Of a stretch of 9,635 nt of DNA, positions 7,365 through 9,635 are shown in pieces; position 1 is the first letter of the stretch; every line of letters starts with the position of its first letter. Position numbers and translations under genes: made by a program. The notes under the pieces were generated by a model that was not told the DNA's origin, ran no database searches, and saw only the letters and a program-made list of their open reading frames with translations. Location of the stretch: NCBI GenBank assembly GCA_041920505.1, contig JBHGXV010000042.1, positions 1 to 9,635 on the forward strand, written 5' to 3'. Source of the DNA: JBHGXV01 sp041920505 (GTDB lineage Bacteria; Bacillota; Bacilli; Brevibacillales; Brevibacillaceae).

Positions 7365-7601
7365 GCCAAAGCGTTGACGGGAACAAGTACTCTGCTTTGC
7401 GTGGTCAAGAGAGTCGGTGGCAGGTGCGAACCGATCCAACAGGCAGACGAATCCATCTCGGAGCGGTAAGGGAAAAACTTTACCCGGTCACGCGCCGTTA
7501 TCGCGTACGAAAGAGGGCAAACCACAGCGAATGAACGGTTTGTCAATGAGGGTGGCAACGCGGGTATCAACACTCGTCCCTTACAGGGGAGAGTGTTTTT
7601 T
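7365..7601 (+). promoter_or_regulatory. T-box riboswitch, serine-specific, upstream of serS
   Basis: Untranslated leader that reads the charging state of tRNA-Ser and controls read-through into serS. Stem I shows the GGAACAAGTA box (7379-7388), a distal AAGAGAGTCGG/GGTGCGAACCGA arm (roughly 7408-7435), and TCTGC pairing with GCAGA (7443-7447). The specifier GAA-TCC-A puts the serine codon UCC at 7452-7454. A second hairpin lies at 7465-7484. The conserved T-box, AGGGTGGCAACGCGG at 7549-7563, has UGGC, whose C would pair with discriminator G73 of tRNA-Ser. AGGG (7549-7552) can pair with CCCT (7578-7581) as antiterminator, in competition with the terminator. Uncharged tRNA-Ser should favour serS expression. 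The 5' boundary is approximate. Confidence 0.92.
7569..7601 (+). terminator. T-box regulated terminator
   Basis: AACACTC (7569-7575) pairs with GAGTGTT (7591-7597), with an inner CCC/GGG (7578-7580 with 7586-7588), followed by a T tract ending at 7601. It shares bases 7578-7581 with the antiterminator, as T-box leaders require. The serS Shine-Dalgarno site begins about 20 bases later. Confidence 0.88.
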
Positions 7602-7637
7602 ATTTGGCTGAGGATTTGTTTTGGGAGGGATTTGACC

Positions 7638-8918
7638 ATGTTGGACGTAAAAGTGTTACGACAAGATCTGGACGGGGTGAGACGCCGCCTGGCCCATCGC
7701 AACGAGGACATCTCGGCGCTGGATCAGTTCGCCGAAGTGGACGAAAAGCGGCGCCAGGTGATCCAGGAAGCGGATACGTTGAAAAACAAGCGGAACACCG
7801 TTTCCGAGCAAGTGGCGGTGTTGAAGCGGAACAAGGAAAACGCCGACCATCTGATCGAAGAGATGCGGATTGTCAACGACCGGATCAAGGTGCTGGACGA
7901 GGAGTTGCGGCAGTTGGACGAGCAACTGGAGCAGATTTTGCTCAGCCTGCCGAATCTGCCGCACGAAAGCACCCCGATCGGCACATCGGAAGAAGATAAC
8001 GTCGTCGTCCGGACCTGGGGCGAGCCGAGGACGTTCGAATTCCCGGCCAAGCCGCACTGGGAGCTGGCGCAACAACTCGGCATTCTCGACTTTGAGACGG
8101 CGGCGAAGGTGACCGGCAGCCGGTTCGTCTTTTACAAAGGCCTTGGCGCCCGTCTGGAACGCGCATTGATCAACTTCATGCTGGATTTGCATGTGGACAA
8201 ACACGGTTACGAAGAGGTGTTGCCGCCGTATATCGTCAACCGGGCGAGCATGACCGGAACGGGGCAATTGCCGAAATTTGAGGAAGACGCATTCAAATTG
8301 GAAGGGCCGGATTACTTCCTGATCCCGACAGCGGAAGTGCCGGTGACCAACATGCATCGCGACGAGATTCTCGACGGTACGCAACTGCCGCTCTACTACG
8401 CGGCGTTCAGCGCTTGCTTCCGTTCCGAAGCCGGTTCGGCCGGCCGGGACACGCGCGGGTTGATCCGCCAGCACCAGTTTAACAAGGTGGAACTGGTCAA
8501 ATTCGTCAAACCGGAAGATTCGTACGAGGAACTGGAAAAACTGGTGGCCGACGCGGAGAAGGTGTTGCAATTGCTCGGACTCCCCTATCGGGTGATGAGC
8601 ATGTGCACGGGCGACCTCGGGTTTACCGCCGCCAAAAAGTACGACATCGAGGTCTGGATTCCCAGCTACGAAACCTATCGGGAAATCTCCTCCTGTTCCA
8701 ACTTCGAGGACTTCCAGGCCCGCCGCGCCAACATCCGTTTCCGCCGTGACAGCAAATCCAAGCCGGAGTTCGTCCACACGCTCAACGGGTCCGGTCTGGC
8801 GATTGGCCGCACCGTCGCCGCGCTGCTGGAAAACTACCAGCAAGAGGACGGTAGCATCCTCATCCCCGAAGTGCTGCGTCCGTACATGGGCGGCATCGAA
8901 CGCATCGCCGCGAAATAA
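7638..8918 (+). CDS. serS: seryl-tRNA synthetase
   Basis: Charges tRNA-Ser (and tRNA-Sec if present) with serine; cytosolic class II homodimer. ATG 7638 is the start, eight bases after GGGAGGG (7623-7629), giving 426 residues beginning MLDVKVLR as in B. subtilis. Further upstream starts in the frame fall inside the T-box terminator. Residues from about 30 to 100 form the long charged antiparallel coiled coil that grips the extra arm of tRNA-Ser. The catalytic domain has dimer motif 1 around GARLERALINF (170-180) and serine-binding T231-A-E233. Motif 2 is FRSEAGSAGRDTRG (261-274) and motif 3 is GSGLAIGR (384-391) with R391. The sequence tracks the Bacillus enzyme along its whole length with no gap. 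It has its own leader and terminator, hence a single-gene unit. Confidence 0.98.
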   Translation: MLDVKVLRQDLDGVRRRLAHRNEDISALDQFAEVDEKRRQVIQEADTLKNKRNTVSEQVAVLKRNKENADHLIEEMRIVNDRIKVLDEELRQLDEQLEQILLSLPNLPHESTPIGTSEEDNVVVRTWGEPRTFEFPAKPHWELAQQLGILDFETAAKVTGSRFVFYKGLGARLERALINFMLDLHVDKHGYEEVLPPYIVNRASMTGTGQLPKFEEDAFKLEGPDYFLIPTAEVPVTNMHRDEILDGTQLPLYYAAFSACFRSEAGSAGRDTRGLIRQHQFNKVELVKFVKPEDSYEELEKLVADAEKVLQLLGLPYRVMSMCTGDLGFTAAKKYDIEVWIPSYETYREISSCSNFEDFQARRANIRFRRDSKSKPEFVHTLNGSGLAIGRTVAALLENYQQEDGSILIPEVLRPYMGGIERIAAK

Positions 8919-8920
8919 CC

Positions 8921-8953
8921 AAAAACGGCTCTTCAGGCGAAGGGCCGTTTTTT
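8921..8953 (+). terminator. serS rho-independent terminator
   Basis: AACGGCTCTTC (8924-8934) pairs with GAAGGGCCGTT (8939-8949), 11 bp with one T-G wobble and a 4-base loop. It is flanked by A bases on the left and T bases (8948-8953) on the right. It begins directly after the serS stop. Confidence 0.9.
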
Positions 8954-8993
8954 CATCGAGGTACCCCCTTCACGATTTGGCAGGCCGCTGCAT

Positions 8994-9022
8994 TTGTCAA
9001 ACAGGTCAAATCGCGTTATAAT
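8994..9022 (+). promoter_or_regulatory. strong promoter of the tRNA-Arg gene
   Basis: TTGTCA (8994-8999) and a perfect TATAAT (9017-9022) lie exactly 17 bp apart, the best promoter in the window. Transcription would start near 9029, about 45 bases before the tRNA 5' end. It now drives a broken tRNA and would be stopped by the terminator at 9185-9220. Confidence 0.8.
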
Positions 9023-9073
9023 GGAAGGTGCGGCCCGGTTTCGGAAGCGGGTTCGGCATCTGCAATTTCATAC

Positions 9074-9114
9074 GTCCCCGTAGCTCAGGTGGATAGAGCG
9101 ACAGTTTCCTAAAC
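9074..9114 (+). pseudogene. tRNA-Arg (anticodon CCT), 5' half only
   Basis: A canonical tRNA 5' half: acceptor strand GTCCCCG (9074-9080), U8-A9, D stem GCTC/GAGC (9083-9086 and 9096-9099) around AGGTGGATA, then anticodon stem ACAGT (9101-9105) and loop TTCCTAA (9106-9112). CCT at 9108-9110 is the anticodon, reading AGG. The 3' strand should read ACTGT; only A9113 and C9114 pair, after which the match ends. No GGTTCRA T arm and no CGGGGAC acceptor strand follow within the window. A CGGGGA at 9129-9134 complements most of the acceptor strand, but it comes too soon and without a T arm. The best explanation is disruption by the element on the right. A functional copy could be restored at the element's far end or be supplied elsewhere. 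Confidence 0.75.
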
Positions 9115-9120
9115 CACTGT
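9105..9120 (+). other. candidate attachment-site core at the tRNA anticodon loop
   Basis: The tRNA match stops at about 9114, placing the host/element junction at or just after the anticodon loop (TTTCCTAAAC, 9105-9114). Anticodon loops are a known crossover position for tRNA-targeting tyrosine integrases, because the flanking stem gives inverted core sites. Here host ACAGT (9101-9105) faces an ACTGT (9116-9120) on the element side, displaced by three bases from its tRNA position. The exact core needs the other junction. Confidence 0.5.
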
Positions 9121-9159
9121 TCATCAACCGGGGAACCGAAGGTTCACCATACATATCGT

Positions 9160-9176
9160 AAATACAGCCCAAATAC
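9160..9176 (+). repeat. AAATAC direct repeat, 11-bp period
   Basis: AAATAC occurs at 9160-9165 and 9171-9176, exactly one helical turn apart. Short direct repeats of this kind between the core and the integrase gene could be arm-type integrase sites. Two copies of six bases are weak evidence. Confidence 0.25.
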
Positions 9177-9184
9177 GCGCAATG

Positions 9185-9220
9185 ACGCGATTCTCTGTAT
9201 CTCAGAGGGTCGCGTTTTTT
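9185..9220 (+). terminator. terminator between the broken tRNA and the integrase gene
   Basis: A 13-bp stem (9185-9197 pairing with 9203-9215, two T-G wobbles, loop TATCT) is followed by a run of T to 9220. It lies on the element side of the junction, so it was probably brought by the element. It would stop transcripts from the tRNA promoter before they reach the integrase. Confidence 0.88.
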
Positions 9221-9235
9221 GATTGTATCAAAACC

Positions 9236-9265
9236 GGTGCCAGTCCCAAACTGGACCGTTGCACC
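9236..9265 (+). other. nested inverted repeat in the integrase leader
   Basis: GGTGC (9236-9240) pairs with GCACC (9261-9265). Inside it CAGT (9241-9244) pairs with ACTG (9250-9253) around CCCAA. The dyad ends 16 bases before the integrase Shine-Dalgarno site and has no T tract. It could be an integrase or excisionase site, an operator, or a leader hairpin; the sequence does not decide. Confidence 0.35.
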
Positions 9266-9294
9266 CCACATTTGTATGTACAGGAGGCCACGTC

Positions 9295-9635
9295 ATGGAC
9301 AGACGCAAAGGAAAATCTCTGGTTCGCAGACGCCCCTCTGTAGACCTACAGGATCGGGACGTCAGCCTGGACCAACTCTTTGAGCGGTTCATCAACTTCA
9401 AGACCTCACAGGGTCTGCGTGAGCGCACTCTTAGCGAACACAGGAAGCTGTATGGGTACTTCCGCGACTGGTTGAAACAAAACATCCCTGACCCAACGGT
9501 CAGGGACATCACCCAAGAGACGGTACAAGCCTACATCACGTACATGGCCAAAGAGCGTGTACAGTACGACGACCACCCGTACAATCCCCACAAGTACAGC
9601 GACGAGAAGGTGGGGTTGAGCCCGATGACGATTAA
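9295..9635 (+). CDS. tyrosine recombinase / integrase, N-terminal part (runs off the window)
   Basis: ATG 9295 follows AGGAGG (9282-9287) at seven bases. The frame stays open for 113 codons to the window edge with no stop. The product starts with a very basic stretch, MDRRKGKSLVRRRP, plausible for arm-site DNA contact. It continues with a helical region resembling the SAM-like core-binding domain of phage-type integrases: SLDQLFERFINFKTSQGL (24-41), RTLSEHRKLYGYFRDWL (44-60), ITQETVQAYITYM (72-84), and GLSPMTIN at the edge. GLSP-x-TIN is typical of the start of the last core-binding helix. The catalytic domain (R-H-R-Y) lies outside the window, so activity cannot be judged. The charged insert KERVQYDDHPYNPHKYSDEK (86-105) is longer than in XerC/D. 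The gene points away from the junction. I find no clear promoter between the terminator at 9220 and the start. Confidence 0.85.
   Translation, partial: MDRRKGKSLVRRRPSVDLQDRDVSLDQLFERFINFKTSQGLRERTLSEHRKLYGYFRDWLKQNIPDPTVRDITQETVQAYITYMAKERVQYDDHPYNPHKYSDEKVGLSPMTI

Larger units (their letters stand above)
9115..9635 (+). mobile_element. integrative element, left end (partial)
   Basis: From 9115 the sequence no longer belongs to the tRNA, and a tyrosine recombinase gene begins 180 bases on. A broken tRNA gene beside an integrase gene is the usual signature of an integrated prophage, ICE or genomic island. The visible part holds the attachment region, a terminator, short repeats and the integrase 5' part. 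Its type cannot be told because the remainder lies to the right of the window. Confidence 0.65.

Noticed and set aside
9104..9136. Group I intron in the tRNA-Arg(CCT) anticodon: GTTTCCT (9104-9110) can pair with GGGGAAC (9130-9136), with a U-G pair at the would-be 5' splice site.
   Set aside because: Group I introns at tRNA-Arg(CCU) are known in bacteria, so this was considered. I cannot find the P4-P7 core motifs, no 3' exon appears in the next 500 bases, a strong terminator lies inside, and the adjacent gene is a tyrosine recombinase rather than a homing endonuclease. A 7-base pairing with wobbles can occur by chance.
9129..9145. CGGGGA (9129-9134) and GGTTCACC (9141-9148) as tRNA acceptor 3' strand and T arm.
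   Set aside because: The order is reversed relative to a tRNA (acceptor strand before T arm), spacing is wrong, and GGTTCACC lacks the conserved T-loop purines and stem partner.

Overview
The window looks like chromosomal DNA from a fairly GC-rich member of the Bacillales. The gene order (end of an rrn operon, then yaaC on the minus strand, then guaB, dacA, pdxS, pdxT, serS) is the origin-proximal order known from Bacillus subtilis. The encoded GuaB, DacA, PdxS, PdxT and SerS carry every catalytic motif expected. The exact genus cannot be fixed from the sequence; a relative of the Alicyclobacillaceae (Tumebacillus/Effusibacillus type) is only a guess.

Layout. Bases 1-93 are the 3' end of a 23S rRNA gene. 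It is followed by a spacer and a strong terminator (171-199), with no 5S gene between them. A putative glycoside-hydrolase-like lipoprotein (307-1548, TTG start) runs convergently into yaaC (1567-2622, minus). A divergent promoter region separates yaaC from guaB (2729-4189), which ends in its own terminator. dacA (4355-5665), the pdxS-pdxT pair (5807-7294, own promoter and own terminator) and serS (7638-8918, behind a serine T-box riboswitch) follow as separate transcription units on the plus strand. Together they cover GMP synthesis, peptidoglycan trimming, pyridoxal phosphate synthesis and seryl-tRNA charging.

The right end is the accessory part. After the serS terminator a near-consensus promoter (8994-9022) reads into the 5' half of a tRNA-Arg with anticodon CCT (9074 to about 9114). 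Its sequence stops matching a tRNA inside the 3' strand of the anticodon stem. No T arm or acceptor 3' strand follows in the remaining bases. About 180 bases later a tyrosine recombinase gene starts (9295) and runs off the window. The simplest reading is one end (attL or attR) of an integrative element that inserted at the anticodon loop of this tRNA gene. The 180-base gap holds a strong terminator, short direct repeats and a dyad, as expected of an attachment region. The rest of the element, and the fate of the tRNA 3' half, lie beyond the window.
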